A DNA stretch of 64,000 nt from Pseudodesulfovibrio sp. S3. Its GTDB lineage: Bacteria > Desulfobacterota > Desulfovibrionia > Desulfovibrionales > Desulfovibrionaceae. The notes under the pieces were generated by a model, which was not told where the DNA came from, did no database searches, and was given only the letters and a program-made list of their open reading frames with translations. The stretch covers positions 1 through 64,000 of the forward strand of contig NZ_QTZO01000004.1 in NCBI RefSeq assembly GCF_004025585.1, written 5' to 3'. Below are positions 25,601 through 36,096 of the stretch, piece by piece. Every line of letters starts with the position of its first letter. Positions within the stretch are counted from its first letter, which is position 1. Both the position numbers and the translations under genes were made by a program.

Positions 25601-26335
25601 ATGTTGATTGCCGAGAACCTGGCCAAATCCTATGACGGACAAACCGTCATCGAGGAAGTTTCCTTTTCCCTCGGGAACGGGGAGACCCTGGCCGTGGTCG
25701 GTCCTTCGGGGTGCGGCAAGACCACCTTGCTCTATCTCCTGAGCGGACTGGCCGCCCCGGACATGGGCCGGGCGTTGCTGGACGGGCGTCCCATCACGGC
25801 TCCGACCTCGGATGTTTCCATCATTTTGCAGGATTACGGCCTGTTGCCCTGGCGTTCCGTCATCGACAACGTGGCCCTGGGGCTGAAGATACAGTCCGTG
25901 GGCAGGCGTGAACGGCTGGAGCGGGCCAGGGCGCAACTGGCCGAGGTCGGTATTCTCGGGCGCGACAACGACTATCCGGCGAACCTGAGCGGCGGGGAAC
26001 AGCAACGCGTGGCCATTGCCCGCGCCTTTGTCTCCTGCCCCCGGTTGACCCTGCTGGACGAGCCTTTTTCCTCCCTTGACGCCCTGACACGTGAGCGGCT
26101 GCAACTGGCCCTGCTGGAAACCTGGCAGCGGAGCCAGGTGCCGTATGTGCTGGTCACCCATTCTCTGGAAGAGGCCGTCATGCTCGGCAAGCGCATCATG
26201 GTCATGTCGGCCCGTCCGGCCCGTCCCGTGGCCGTGTTCGAGAATCCCGGATTCGGCGATGCGCGCATTCGCGACACCGAAGAGTGTTTTGCCCTGCTCA
26301 AGCAGTTGCGGCATACGGTGGAGGCATTATGGTAG
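25601..26335 (+). CDS. ABC transporter ATP-binding protein (NitT/TauT type)
   Basis: 244-residue nucleotide-binding subunit. Walker A GPSGCGKTT near residue 39, Q-loop in IILQDYGLLPW, signature LSGGEQQR, Walker B LTLLDEP, and switch histidine in LVTHSLEEAV. The closing part resembles SsuB/TauB. Its stop overlaps the start of the permease gene by 7 bases, indicating coupled translation and a three-gene importer operon. Confidence 0.94.
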   Translation: MLIAENLAKSYDGQTVIEEVSFSLGNGETLAVVGPSGCGKTTLLYLLSGLAAPDMGRALLDGRPITAPTSDVSIILQDYGLLPWRSVIDNVALGLKIQSVGRRERLERARAQLAEVGILGRDNDYPANLSGGEQQRVAIARAFVSCPRLTLLDEPFSSLDALTRERLQLALLETWQRSQVPYVLVTHSLEEAVMLGKRIMVMSARPARPVAVFENPGFGDARIRDTEECFALLKQLRHTVEALW

Positions 26336-27093
26336 GGATGTGCAGATGCTGTCTCCGCTACGGACTGGTCGTTCTGGTCATGGGCATTCTGTGGAAGCTG
26401 GCCGCCCTGGCCTTGGGGGGCGTTATCCTGCCGTACCCGGAGGACGCCCTGTTCGCGCTGGTGCAGGCCATGGGCACGCAGCTTTTCTGGGAGCATTTCC
26501 TGGTCAGCGGCTACCGCGCTGTCACGGCCATGATCCTGGCCTGGGGTGTGGCCTTCCCCCTCGGATTGATCATGGGCAGCGTCACGGGCGTGGACGCCGT
26601 GCTGGCCCCGTTCGTTTTTTTGACCTATCCGGTCCCCAAGATAGTGCTCCTGCCGATTTTCCTGCTCCTGCTCGGGCTGGGCGACACCTCAAAGATCGCC
26701 ATGATAGCGCTTATCCTCGGCTATCAGATTCTGGTCACCACCAGGGATGGGGTCCGATCCATCCATCCCAAGTATTTCGATTCGGTCCGGTCCCTGGGCG
26801 GCACGAACATGGACGTGTTGCGCGAGGTCCTGCTTCCTGCCTCCCTGCCCCACGGGTTCACGGCCCTGCGGCTCGGCACCGGTGTGTCCGTGGCCGTGCT
26901 TTTTTTCGTGGAATCCTTTGCCACCACACGGGGGCTGGGATATATGATCATGGACGCGTGGGGAGCCATGGACTACCTGACCATGTTCTCCGGCATCCTG
27001 GGCATGTCCATCATGGGCGCGGCCCTGTATGAAATAGCCAATATACTGGAGCGCAAGGCATGCAAGTGGATGTTTTTGCGCGCCAAGGAATAA
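26329..27093 (+). CDS. ABC transporter permease (NitT/TauT type)
   Basis: 254 residues, about six membrane helices, with the EAA loop toward the C-terminal half (YFDSVRSLGGTNMDVLREVLLPASLP) that contacts the ATPase. The ATG at 26329 follows GGTGGAGG and is preferred to the longer frame from 26284, which would read through the ATPase end. The TAA stop lies directly before the phoH Shine-Dalgarno. Confidence 0.92.
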   Translation: MVGMCRCCLRYGLVVLVMGILWKLAALALGGVILPYPEDALFALVQAMGTQLFWEHFLVSGYRAVTAMILAWGVAFPLGLIMGSVTGVDAVLAPFVFLTYPVPKIVLLPIFLLLLGLGDTSKIAMIALILGYQILVTTRDGVRSIHPKYFDSVRSLGGTNMDVLREVLLPASLPHGFTALRLGTGVSVAVLFFVESFATTRGLGYMIMDAWGAMDYLTMFSGILGMSIMGAALYEIANILERKACKWMFLRAKE

Positions 27094-27108
27094 TCGGAGG
27101 GAACGACT

Positions 27109-28077
27109 CTGTCCGTCACCAAGCTTGAATTCGACGACGGCCATTTGGCCAGCCAGCTTTTCGGACCTCACGGCCAGCACCTGAAGCTCCTGGGTGAGCG
27201 CATCGGGGCGCGCATTGAAAGCCGTGGAAACTCCGTTGTCATCAATTTACCGGAAGGGGAGGAGGACAAGGCGGACCTGGCGGCCCAGGTCCTGACCCAG
27301 CTTTACGCCATGATCCGGCGGGGCAAGGCCATTTATCCCCAGGACGTGGATTTCGCCTGTCGTATTCTTGAACGTCAGCCGTCAGCCGACGTAGGCGAGG
27401 TTTTCAAGGGCGATGTCTACGCCACTTCCGGCAAGCGGACCGTGTCGCCCAAGTCCCTGAACCAGCGCGAATACCTGGACGCCATCCGCGAGTCGGACAT
27501 GACCTTCGGCATTGGTCCGGCAGGCACGGGCAAGACCTATCTGGCCGTGGCCATGGCCGTGGGCGCACTGGCCCGGCGTGAGGTCAAGCGCATCGTATTG
27601 ACCCGCCCGGCTGTCGAGGCCGGTGAAAAGCTCGGTTTTCTGCCCGGTGATCTGGCCGAAAAGATCAATCCCTATCTGCGCCCCCTCTACGACGCCCTGC
27701 ATGACATGTTCGACTTCGCCAAGGTTCAGGATTATCAGGAGTCAGGGATCATTGAGGTGGCGCCGCTCGCCTTCATGCGCGGCCGTACCCTGAATGACGC
27801 CTTCATCATCCTGGACGAGGCCCAGAACACCACGCCGGAGCAGATGAAGATGTTTCTTACCCGGTTGGGCTTCGGCTCCAAGGCGGTGGTCACCGGAGAC
27901 ATCACCCAGATCGATCTGCCGGTCCATTCCAATTCAGGCCTGCTTCATGCCCGGCGTATCCTGGGCAATGTCGCCGGTGTCAAGTTCATCACTTTTGACG
28001 AACACGACGTCATCCGGCATCCCCTGGTGGGACGCATTGTCCGGGCCTATGACATTCATGAGAGGAACGGCAAGTGA
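27109..28077 (+). CDS. phoH: PhoH-like ATPase, apparent CTG start
   Basis: RNA-associated P-loop ATPase of the PhoH family, 322 residues from position 27109. Walker A GPAGTGKT, Walker [10 protein letters not shown], and a conserved N-terminal module [16 protein letters not shown]. No ATG or GTG lies between the in-frame stop at 27091-27093 and the conserved region. The only downstream option, TTG at 27145, has no Shine-Dalgarno and would remove [12 protein letters not shown] at 27109 sits 8 bases after CGGAGG, so a CTG start is the best reading, though unusual. It ends in a GTGA overlap with ybeY. Confidence 0.88.
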   Translation: MSVTKLEFDDGHLASQLFGPHGQHLKLLGERIGARIESRGNSVVINLPEGEEDKADLAAQVLTQLYAMIRRGKAIYPQDVDFACRILERQPSADVGEVFKGDVYATSGKRTVSPKSLNQREYLDAIRESDMTFGIGPAGTGKTYLAVAMAVGALARREVKRIVLTRPAVEAGEKLGFLPGDLAEKINPYLRPLYDALHDMFDFAKVQDYQESGIIEVAPLAFMRGRTLNDAFIILDEAQNTTPEQMKMFLTRLGFGSKAVVTGDITQIDLPVHSNSGLLHARRILGNVAGVKFITFDEHDVIRHPLVGRIVRAYDIHERNGK

Positions 28078-28556
28078 GTTCGGCCGGTCATGTGGAGATC
28101 TTGTACGAAACCCGGCTTGACCCGAGGTTCCCGCTTTCCCGGCATGAGCTGGGGGCGTTGACGGATGTCATTCTCGATGCCTTGGGTCTGACCGGAAAGA
28201 CCTTTTCCCTCAAGCTCGTGGATGATCGTGAAATAGCCCGTCTCAATAAGGAATTCCTTGGCTGTACCGGCCCTACCAATATTCTCAGTTTTCCGGCGGA
28301 CGTCGAAGACCATGGGGCGGACCATGCCGACGAGGACTCGGCCGTATTTCTCGGGGAGCTGGCATTGTCCGTGGACGCCCTTGGCCGCGAGACGGATCTT
28401 TACGGTCAGGATCCGATGGAGCATCTGGTCCGGTTGCTGGCCCACGGACTCCTGCATCTTGCCGGGTATGATCACGGCGAGGAAATGTATGCGCTGACCG
28501 ACGGCGCCGTGGACAGGGTTGTTCTGGAACAGGCCGATTGCGGGATAGCGGGGTAG
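28074..28556 (+). CDS. ybeY: Endoribonuclease YbeY
   Basis: Zinc-dependent rRNA maturation and ribosome quality-control RNase, 160 residues. The metal motif H-G-L-L-H-L-A-G-Y-D-H (H-x3-H-x5-H) is intact near residues 123-133, and TNILSFPAD is the other family hallmark. It uses a GTG start overlapping the phoH stop by 4 bases; phoH-ybeY adjacency is widespread in bacteria. The Schlafen-domain gene follows after 2 bases. Confidence 0.94.
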   Translation: MSSAGHVEILYETRLDPRFPLSRHELGALTDVILDALGLTGKTFSLKLVDDREIARLNKEFLGCTGPTNILSFPADVEDHGADHADEDSAVFLGELALSVDALGRETDLYGQDPMEHLVRLLAHGLLHLAGYDHGEEMYALTDGAVDRVVLEQADCGIAG

Positions 28557-28558
28557 GC

Positions 28559-30121
28559 ATGAAGCGTAAAAGAGGCATTCGGGGCAAGGAACTCTATCAG
28601 GTTGTCTTTTTCGGCGTCATTTTTACGGTGGCTGCCATCGGCGCGCTGGCCTACTGGGGCGTGTGGGAAATCCGCAGGGATGCGGCCGTGGTGGCAGTGG
28701 AAAGTTCCGCACGGGGATTGTCCGGTGCGGTAACCGTGCTACTCAATGCGGTACGAAACTCCAACGGGGAAATCGGCGAAGGTGTGCTCTCCAGCCTCGA
28801 GCCAGGCGATCTGCGAAAGGAGTTCCAGAAGGTTTTTGAAAAGCATCCGGCGGTGACTGCGGCCTTTGTCAGCGATGTTCAGGGTTTGCAATACATGCTC
28901 ACCAGGCGGTTCGGCGGAGTGGTCGAAGCCGTCCCTGATCAAAACCATATGAACATGACATGGACTCTCTATAGAAACGGTAACGAGCAGGATGCCGATT
29001 TTACGGGGTGGACAGTGGACTTACCGCAGGTGAACCGGATTTTGGGCGAAGAGTTCGCACATCTGGAGCCGGGGCAGGTCAACTGGCGAAGTTCAAATAG
29101 TTTTCATCATGCCGAAGGGGCTTGGGTTACGGCTTCGTCCCTGGTTGAAGCACAGGGCGGTGGAAGGCTCATGCTTTCCTTTGCTTTTCCCGTGGATGCC
29201 ATCCTGTCCCAGTTGGGCGGTGCGGAAAAGGGCGGTGCGGAACGGATTTTTCTCTATTGGGCCAACGGCGTGGCCATGTCCGTCAATGCTGCGGGGACCG
29301 AGTCGGTCCGCGAGCAGGGCGGCAAACCGTTGCGGTCGGATGAGCTGAGCGATCCCGTGGTCAGGACGGCGGTCACCCGGTTGGCGACCGATGCGCCTGT
29401 CGGGCCTTTTTCCTATGTGGTGGAAGGTGAAATCTGGTGGGCTTATGCCCTGCCGCTGACCATCTTCGGCGACACCATGTCGCTTGGAGTGGCCGTACCC
29501 AGGAATAACGTCCTTTCCACCCTGACCAGCGATTCCTTCCTGCAGTGGGGGGCCGTGGTCCTGATCATGGTCGCCTTTGGCGTTCTGTTTGTTCTGCACA
29601 GGAACCGGGGGCGGATAGAGGCCCTTGGAATGCGCCGGGAAGCCGCTGTCACCGAGCAGGATGTTCTGGATATTATCAGCTCGGGCGAAGGAGGGCGGGT
29701 CGAATTCAAGCAGACACTGCGATTCAACCTCAAGTCCGGCAAAAACGGTCGGGAGATCGAGCACGCCAGCCTCAAGACCGTATCCGCCTTCATCAACTCC
29801 GAGGGGGGCACATTGCTTGTCGGTGTGGCGGACGACGGGACCGTGACCGGGTTCGGCGAAGATGACTTTGACAGCGACGACCGGGCCCTGCTGCATTTCA
29901 ATAATCTGGTCAACAGGCACATCGGTACTGAATTTTCACGCTACATCGACAGCGCCGTTATCGAGGTCCGGGGACAGAAGGTCTTGCGCGTCCATTGTAT
30001 ACCGGCTCCGGCTCCGGCGATCCTTGATTCTGGAAAGAGTGAGGAATTCTATGTTCGTAGCGGTCCTGCCAGCCGCATCCTGACACTCAAACAATTCTAT
30101 GACTGGCTCAAGAAGCATTAG
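28559..30121 (+). CDS. Membrane-anchored sensor-like protein with C-terminal Schlafen/AlbA_2 domain
   Basis: 520 residues in a two-helix receptor topology: basic N-terminus, helix at about 13-35, an extracytoplasmic domain of some 290 residues resembling cache-type sensor regions, a second helix at about 326-347, then a cytoplasmic part. The latter contains an AlbA_2/Schlafen-type domain (about 370-500) with GGRVEFKQTLRF and NSEGGTLLVGVADDG. This domain is usually seen in soluble, putative nucleic-acid-binding proteins. No kinase, HAMP or GGDEF domain is present. It sits 2 bases after ybeY, probably in one operon with phoH. Function unknown. Confidence 0.8.
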   Translation: MKRKRGIRGKELYQVVFFGVIFTVAAIGALAYWGVWEIRRDAAVVAVESSARGLSGAVTVLLNAVRNSNGEIGEGVLSSLEPGDLRKEFQKVFEKHPAVTAAFVSDVQGLQYMLTRRFGGVVEAVPDQNHMNMTWTLYRNGNEQDADFTGWTVDLPQVNRILGEEFAHLEPGQVNWRSSNSFHHAEGAWVTASSLVEAQGGGRLMLSFAFPVDAILSQLGGAEKGGAERIFLYWANGVAMSVNAAGTESVREQGGKPLRSDELSDPVVRTAVTRLATDAPVGPFSYVVEGEIWWAYALPLTIFGDTMSLGVAVPRNNVLSTLTSDSFLQWGAVVLIMVAFGVLFVLHRNRGRIEALGMRREAAVTEQDVLDIISSGEGGRVEFKQTLRFNLKSGKNGREIEHASLKTVSAFINSEGGTLLVGVADDGTVTGFGEDDFDSDDRALLHFNNLVNRHIGTEFSRYIDSAVIEVRGQKVLRVHCIPAPAPAILDSGKSEEFYVRSGPASRILTLKQFYDWLKKH

Positions 30122-30360
30122 CGGTTATCATCTACTACCAGAACCGACCATTCCATAGCGAGTGACGGTTCAAATCTAGGTGCCGGATATGCGAACGTAA
30201 CGTTTTGTTTTCGACAGAGGAATCACTGGCCGGACATGGGCGTCACGCCTGCATTTCCCGGCTTTTTTGGCCTCCCAAAATCCTTTACATTCATTTTGAT
30301 ATGGGCCAAACTCCATCTCTTTCGTTATATCAAGGCAATCGATGATGGAGTAAACGTACG

Positions 30361-31260
30361 ATGCCCAAACATTTTCTGACCATTCTGGATATCCCAAGGG
30401 ATGAGGCAAAGCAGGTTCTGCTCAGGGCCAAGGAAATGAAGGACAACAAGGTCCGGACTGATCTTTTGGCTGGCAAAACCCTGCTCTTGATTTTTGAAAA
30501 AGCCTCCACTCGGACCCGTGTGTCTTTCGAGGTTGGCGTGCGCCAGCTCGGCGGCGATCCCGTGTTTATCGCTTCCAAGGATTCTCAACTGGGCCGCAGT
30601 GAGCCGCTGAAAGACACCGCCCGGGTTCTGACCCGATACGCGGACGGTCTCATCGTGCGAACCTTCGGCCAGGAGAAGTTGGAAACCCTGGTCGAATACG
30701 GTGATATCCCGGTGGTCAATGCCCTGACCGACGAATACCATCCCTGCCAGATCATGGCCGACGTGCTGACCATGTATGAACGCACGCCGAACCTCGAAGA
30801 TCTCAAGGTGGCCTGGGTAGGCGACGGCAACAACATGGCCCATTCCTTCATCAACGGTGCAGCCGCGTTCGGCTATGAGCTGACCCTGGCCTGCCCTAAA
30901 GGGTATGAGCCGGATCAGGCCATTCTGGACAAGGCCGTGGACCTGGGCGCAAAGGTGACCCTGACCCGCGACCCTGCCGTGGCCGTTTCCGGTGCGCATT
31001 ACGTCAATACCGATGTCTGGGCTTCCATGGGCCAAGAAGAAGAGCAGAAGAAGCGCGAAGCCGCCTTTGCCGGGTTCGAGGTCAATGATTCGCTCATGGG
31101 CAAGGCTGCTGCTGACGCCAAGTTCATGCACTGCCTGCCCGTCCATCGCGGCGAGGAAGTGTCTGAAGCCGTGTTCGAGTCCCCGGCCTCCATCGTCTGG
31201 GATCAGGCAGAGAACAGGTTGCACATGCAAAAAGCCATTCTTGAATGGATATATAAATAA
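30361..31260 (+). CDS. argF: Ornithine carbamoyltransferase
   Basis: Joins carbamoyl phosphate and ornithine to citrulline, in arginine synthesis. 299 residues. Carbamoyl-phosphate loop S-T-R-T-R in [13 protein letters not shown], the DEYHPCQ motif, and the ornithine loop [10 protein letters not shown] near the C-terminus. It heads an argF-argG-argH run. The preceding 239 bases show no convincing promoter box or ArgR site. Confidence 0.96.
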   Translation: MPKHFLTILDIPRDEAKQVLLRAKEMKDNKVRTDLLAGKTLLLIFEKASTRTRVSFEVGVRQLGGDPVFIASKDSQLGRSEPLKDTARVLTRYADGLIVRTFGQEKLETLVEYGDIPVVNALTDEYHPCQIMADVLTMYERTPNLEDLKVAWVGDGNNMAHSFINGAAAFGYELTLACPKGYEPDQAILDKAVDLGAKVTLTRDPAVAVSGAHYVNTDVWASMGQEEEQKKREAAFAGFEVNDSLMGKAAADAKFMHCLPVHRGEEVSEAVFESPASIVWDQAENRLHMQKAILEWIYK

Positions 31261-31285
31261 TTTATTTGGATACGAGGGATATATA

Positions 31286-32518
31286 ATGCAGAAAATTGAA
31301 AAGGTCGTGCTGGCCTATTCCGGTGGGTTGGACACCTCCATCATCCTCAAGTGGATCAAGAATCAGTACAATTGCGAAGTCATCTGCATGACCGCCGACC
31401 TTGGTCAGGGCGAAGAGATGGACGGCATAGAAGAAAAGGCGTTGGCCACCGGTGCGGTCAAGGCCTACGTCGAGGATATGCGCGAGGAATTCGTTCGCGA
31501 TTATGTTTTTCCCATGTTTCGGGCCAATGCCCTGTATGAGGGCCGGTACCTGCTCGGTACCGCCATTGCCCGTCCGCTGATTTCCAAGCGCATGGTGGAG
31601 ATCGCCGAATTGGAAGGCGCCCAGGCCGTGGCCCACGGTGCCACAGGCAAGGGCAACGACCAGGTTCGGTTCGAGCTGGCCACCATGGCTCTGAATCCGA
31701 GGATGCAGACCATCGCCCCCTGGCGCGAATGGGAGCTGAAGTCCCGGACGGACCTCATCAATTACGCCACCGAAAACAAGATTCCCATCCCTGTGAGCCG
31801 CAAGAAGCCGTGGTCCATTGACGCCAACCTGCTGCACACCTCTTTCGAGGGCGGTGAGCTGGAAGATCCCTGGAATGCCCCCGGCCCGGACTGCTATCGC
31901 AATATCACGCCGCCCGAGAAGTGCCCCAATAAGCCCGAGGAAATCACCATTGATTTCGAGGCGGGTGATCCCATCGCCATCAACAGCGTGAAGTATTCTC
32001 CTGCGGCCTTGCTCGCCAAGCTCAACGAAATGGGCGGCAGGCACGGCATCGGTCGTGTGGACATGGTCGAAAACCGGTTCGTGGGCATGAAATCCCGCGG
32101 CGTGTATGAAACCCCGGGCGGCACTATCCTGGCCGCGGCCCACCGCGATCTGGAGGGGTTGTGCATGGACCGTGAGATGATGCATCTGCGGGACAGCCTT
32201 ATTCCCAAATACGCCGAGATGGTCTATTATGGATACTGGTTCTCGCCCGAGCGCGAAGCGTTGCAGGCCATGATCGACAAGTCCCAGGAAAAGATTACCG
32301 GCACTGTCCGCGTCAAGCTCTACAAGGGCAACTGTGTACCGCTTGGTCGCAAATCGCCGTTCTCGCTGTACAATCCGGAATTGGCCACCTTTGAGGAAGA
32401 CTACGTCTACGACCAGGCCGACGCCGCAGGCTTCATCAAGCTGGTGGGTCTCAGGCTGAAGGGGCGGATGCAGCAGTCCAAATGGGGCGGGAAAGACAAC
32501 GAAGATTCCTGCGAGTAG
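31286..32518 (+). CDS. argG: Argininosuccinate synthase
   Basis: ATP-dependent joining of citrulline and aspartate. 410 residues. The N-terminal PP-loop reads [10 protein letters not shown]; the family block [14 protein letters not shown] and the LRGKMQ-like end ([11 protein letters not shown]) are present. The ATG at 31286 follows ACGAGGG; an earlier open frame (from 30992) overlaps argF and is not used. 25 bases after argF. Confidence 0.97.
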   Translation: MQKIEKVVLAYSGGLDTSIILKWIKNQYNCEVICMTADLGQGEEMDGIEEKALATGAVKAYVEDMREEFVRDYVFPMFRANALYEGRYLLGTAIARPLISKRMVEIAELEGAQAVAHGATGKGNDQVRFELATMALNPRMQTIAPWREWELKSRTDLINYATENKIPIPVSRKKPWSIDANLLHTSFEGGELEDPWNAPGPDCYRNITPPEKCPNKPEEITIDFEAGDPIAINSVKYSPAALLAKLNEMGGRHGIGRVDMVENRFVGMKSRGVYETPGGTILAAAHRDLEGLCMDREMMHLRDSLIPKYAEMVYYGYWFSPEREALQAMIDKSQEKITGTVRVKLYKGNCVPLGRKSPFSLYNPELATFEEDYVYDQADAAGFIKLVGLRLKGRMQQSKWGGKDNEDSCE

Positions 32519-32521
32519 TTT

Positions 32522-33907
32522 ATGGCAGAAAAGAAAATGTGGGGCGGGAGATTCGCCGAAGGAACAGCCGCGTCCATGGAGGCGTACTCGGAATCGGTGT
32601 CCTTTGACAGGCTGCTTTACGCCGAGGATATTCGCGGTTCCCAGGCCCATGCACGGGTGTTGGCCAGGCAGGGATTCTTGACCGCTGACGAAGCCTCGGC
32701 CATCTGTGGCGGCCTTGACCGGGTCAAGGCGGAGATCGAATCCGGCGAGTTTCAGTGGCGGACAGAGCTTGAAGATGTGCACATGAACATCGAGTCCCGG
32801 CTGACAGAGATCGTCGGACCCCTGGGCGGAAAACTGCACACGGCCCGCAGCCGAAACGATCAAGTGGCCCTGGATTTCAGATTGCATGTGGCCGCGCGTC
32901 TGGCCTGCTGGCAGCAGTATCTTGCGAGTCTCGTCGAGGTCTTCGTGGCCCGCGCCGAAGAACACAAGGGAACCATGCTGCCCGGCTGCACTCATTTTCA
33001 GCCTGCCCAGCCCGTGAGTCTGGCGCACCATCTGCTGGCTTACTGCCAGATGTTCAAGCGCGACCATGCGCGCGTCACCGACGCCCTCAAGCGGGTGCGG
33101 GTCATGCCGCTCGGCGCGGCCGCGCTGGCCGGAACCACCCACCCGGTGAACCCGCAGGCCGTGGCCGATGACCTGGGTATCGACGAGATTTTCGCCAACT
33201 CCATGGATGCCGTGTCCGATCGCGATTTTGTGCTGGAGTCCGTGTTTGCAGGCAGTCTGGTCATGGTGCATCTCTCCCGTTTCTGCGAGGAGATCATCAT
33301 CTGGGCCAATCCGAATTTCGGCTATGTGAAGTTGCCCGATCAGTATTCCACCGGATCGAGCATCATGCCTCAGAAGAAGAACCCCGACGCCTGCGAGATC
33401 ATGCGCGGAAAGACGGGCAGGGTGGTCGGTTCACTCATGGGTTTGCTGGTGCTCATCAAAGGGCTGCCCATGACCTACAATCGGGACATGCAGGAAGACA
33501 AGGAGCCGTTTTTTGACGCGGATCAAACCGTGTCCGCATCTTTGGGCATCATGGCCGACATGCTCCGGCAGATCGAGTTCGTGCCCGAAAAGATGGTCGC
33601 CACAGTGAAGCGCGGTTTTCTCAATGCCACCGAGCTGGCCGACTATCTTGCGGCCAAGGGCGTTCCCTTCCGCGATGCGCATCACATCACGGGCGCAGCC
33701 GTGGCCTATGCCGAGAAAAAAGGCTTGGGGCTGGAAGATATGGAGCTTTCCGAATTGAAGCAATTTTCTGAAGATATCGAGGGGGATATCTTCGGCGTGC
33801 TGGATTATGCGGCGGCCATCGAGCGGAGGACATCCCCTGGCGGGACCGGTCCGGATTCCGTGCTGGCGCAGATCAGCGGGTTGAAAGAGTGGCTCGGGTC
33901 CCTGTAG
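32522..33907 (+). CDS. argH: Argininosuccinate lyase
   Basis: Cleaves argininosuccinate to arginine and fumarate, completing the pathway started by argF and argG. 461 residues. The superfamily signature [12 protein letters not shown] lies near residue 280, with the catalytic [12 protein letters not shown] and [10 protein letters not shown] blocks upstream. Starts 3 bases after argG, so the genes form one transcript. Confidence 0.97.
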   Translation: MAEKKMWGGRFAEGTAASMEAYSESVSFDRLLYAEDIRGSQAHARVLARQGFLTADEASAICGGLDRVKAEIESGEFQWRTELEDVHMNIESRLTEIVGPLGGKLHTARSRNDQVALDFRLHVAARLACWQQYLASLVEVFVARAEEHKGTMLPGCTHFQPAQPVSLAHHLLAYCQMFKRDHARVTDALKRVRVMPLGAAALAGTTHPVNPQAVADDLGIDEIFANSMDAVSDRDFVLESVFAGSLVMVHLSRFCEEIIIWANPNFGYVKLPDQYSTGSSIMPQKKNPDACEIMRGKTGRVVGSLMGLLVLIKGLPMTYNRDMQEDKEPFFDADQTVSASLGIMADMLRQIEFVPEKMVATVKRGFLNATELADYLAAKGVPFRDAHHITGAAVAYAEKKGLGLEDMELSELKQFSEDIEGDIFGVLDYAAAIERRTSPGGTGPDSVLAQISGLKEWLGSL

Positions 33908-34051
33908 CGGACAATCCGGGTAGGAGCTTTTTTGTGTGAACACCTTGATTTTTGAGACAGGGGCATTACTCTAGAGACTTGATATCGCTGTGAAGTGATA
34001 CCTCGCCCGGCTTTCGGGCCATCGCATTTGACCCTTACGGAGGAATCTCCT

Positions 34052-36082
34052 TTGAACAACCATATGAAAAACCTTGTTATCTGGGCGATCATCTTCATCC
34101 TGATGGTTGTCCTGTTCAATCTTTTTAACCAGCCCCCGGTTCCCAGAGACACGCCGTCCTACAGCGAGTTCCTGTCGATGGTGGACAGCGGAACTGTGAC
34201 CCAGGTAAAAATTCAGGGTCCCAAGATCTCCGGTGTGAAGAGTTCGGGCGAGTCGTTCCAGACCTACGCCCCGGACGATCCGAACATGATCCAGAACCTG
34301 ATCTCCAAAGGCGTCGAGGTTAAGGCCGAGCCGCCGGATGAATCTCCCTGGTACCTGACCATGCTGTTGTCCTGGTTCCCCATGCTTCTGCTCATCGGCG
34401 TTTGGATTTTCTTCATGCGCCAGATGCAGGGCGGTGGCAGCGGTGGACGCGGAGCCATGAGCTTTGGGCGGTCCAAGGCGCGCCTCATAAACGAGGAGAC
34501 CGCCAAGGTCACCTTCGAGGATGTGGCCGGTGTGGATGAAGCCAAGGAAGAACTCTCCGAGATAGTCGATTTCCTGCGCGAACCGCGCAAGTTCACCCGT
34601 CTGGGAGGTCGTATCCCCAAGGGTGTCCTTCTGGTGGGCGGTCCCGGTACGGGTAAGACCCTGCTGGCGCGGGCCGTGGCCGGAGAGGCCAATGTCCCGT
34701 TTTTCTCCATTTCCGGTTCGGACTTCGTGGAGATGTTCGTGGGCGTGGGCGCATCCCGTGTGCGTGACCTGTTTGCCCAGGGCAAGAAAAATGCTCCTTG
34801 TCTGATTTTCATTGACGAAATTGATGCCGTTGGCCGTCAGCGCGGGGCAGGTCTCGGCGGTGGACATGACGAGCGCGAGCAGACCCTGAACCAGTTGCTT
34901 GTTGAAATGGACGGTTTTGAATCCAACGAGGGCGTTATCCTGGTGGCCGCCACCAACCGTCCCGACGTGCTTGATCCGGCTCTGCTCAGGCCCGGTCGGT
35001 TTGACCGTCAAGTTGTGGTTCCCAACCCGGATCTGCGCGGGCGGGAACGTATCCTCAAGGTGCACAGCCGCAAGACCCCGCTGTCTCCTGAAGTGAATCT
35101 GGAAGTCATCGCCCGCGGCACGCCCGGTTTTTCCGGTGCTGACCTGGAAAACCTGGTCAACGAGGCCGCCCTGGGGGCAGCCAAGCTCGGCAAGGACCGG
35201 GTGGAGATGGGTGATTTCGAGGAGGCCAAGGACAAGGTCATGATGGGTGGTCGCGAACGGCGCTCCATGATTCTTTCCGATGATGAAAAGCGGACCACGG
35301 CCTACCACGAGGCAGGACATGCCCTGGTGGCAAAACTCCTGCCCGGTACCGATCCGGTCCACAAGGTTTCCATCATCCCCCGCGGTCGCGCCCTTGGCGT
35401 GACCATGCAGTTGCCTGGTGAGGATCGGTACGGCTATTCCAAGGAATTCCTCAAGAATAATATTGCCATGCTTCTGGGTGGCCGTGTCGCCGAGGAACTC
35501 GTTTTGAATCAGTTGACCACCGGAGCCAGCAACGACATCGAGCGGGCCACCAAGACTGCGCATAACATGGTCTGCCTGTGGGGCATGTCCGACAAGATCG
35601 GACCCATGAGTTTCGGTGAAAATCAGGAACAGGTCTTTCTGGGTAAGGAACTCATCCACAGCAAGGACTATGGCGAGGAAACGGCCAAGTTGATCGATTC
35701 AGAAGTGCGCCGCTTTGTGGACGAAGCCTACGAAAAGGCAACAGAACTGCTCAAGGGCAACCTTGATGTGTTGGAATTGATCGCTCAGGCATTGCTCGAC
35801 CGTGAGACCATCACAGGTGCGGATATCGATCTGCTCATGGAAGGCAAGGAATTGCCGCCCATGGAACCGGTCAATAGCTCTGGTAATAACTCAGGCGGCA
35901 ATGCCTCTTCCGATGGAACCGTTGCCGGGTATACTGCTGATGGTCGTGTCGTGAAGACGACCGACCCCGGATACAAGCCCGTCAGCGAAAGCCCGGCCGA
36001 AACCGGGAATGATTTCATCCTTGAAGAAGACGACGGAAAATCCGAACCCGATGGGGACGATTCCGATAACAAGATACAGTAA
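34052..36082 (+). CDS. ftsH: ATP-dependent zinc metalloprotease FtsH
   Basis: Membrane-bound AAA+ protease for misfolded and regulatory membrane proteins, 676 residues. Two N-terminal helices flank a periplasmic domain, then the AAA module (Walker A GGPGTGKT near 195, Walker [10 protein letters not shown]) and the zinc site HEAGH near residue 419. A TTG start at 34052 is chosen because GGAGG lies 8 bases upstream; the next ATG (34064) is too far from it. After about residue 600 the chain becomes a Ser-, Asn-, Gly- and acid-rich tail that looks disordered. First gene of a cluster with folP, cdaA, cdaR, glmM and galU. Confidence 0.96.
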   Translation: MNNHMKNLVIWAIIFILMVVLFNLFNQPPVPRDTPSYSEFLSMVDSGTVTQVKIQGPKISGVKSSGESFQTYAPDDPNMIQNLISKGVEVKAEPPDESPWYLTMLLSWFPMLLLIGVWIFFMRQMQGGGSGGRGAMSFGRSKARLINEETAKVTFEDVAGVDEAKEELSEIVDFLREPRKFTRLGGRIPKGVLLVGGPGTGKTLLARAVAGEANVPFFSISGSDFVEMFVGVGASRVRDLFAQGKKNAPCLIFIDEIDAVGRQRGAGLGGGHDEREQTLNQLLVEMDGFESNEGVILVAATNRPDVLDPALLRPGRFDRQVVVPNPDLRGRERILKVHSRKTPLSPEVNLEVIARGTPGFSGADLENLVNEAALGAAKLGKDRVEMGDFEEAKDKVMMGGRERRSMILSDDEKRTTAYHEAGHALVAKLLPGTDPVHKVSIIPRGRALGVTMQLPGEDRYGYSKEFLKNNIAMLLGGRVAEELVLNQLTTGASNDIERATKTAHNMVCLWGMSDKIGPMSFGENQEQVFLGKELIHSKDYGEETAKLIDSEVRRFVDEAYEKATELLKGNLDVLELIAQALLDRETITGADIDLLMEGKELPPMEPVNSSGNNSGGNASSDGTVAGYTADGRVVKTTDPGYKPVSESPAETGNDFILEEDDGKSEPDGDDSDNKIQ

Positions 36083-36096
36083 TCACGATACTATTG

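Noticed and set aside
24851-26314. 487-codon open frame antisense to the ABC transporter genes
   Set aside because: Shadow frame; Gly/Gln/His-rich product with no fold signature, spanning two real genes.
30176-30409. Short minus-strand frame in the argF leader, overlapping the argF start
   Set aside because: No convincing ribosome site for the full frame. A shorter 46-codon version from 30315 has only AAAGAG upstream. Possible, but unsupported without homologs.
31262-33271. 669-codon open frame antisense to argG and argH
   Set aside because: Codon-bias shadow; both sense genes are unmistakable and complete.
33971-35659. 562-codon open frame antisense to ftsH
   Set aside because: Shadow of ftsH, which has all AAA and zinc motifs on the plus strand.
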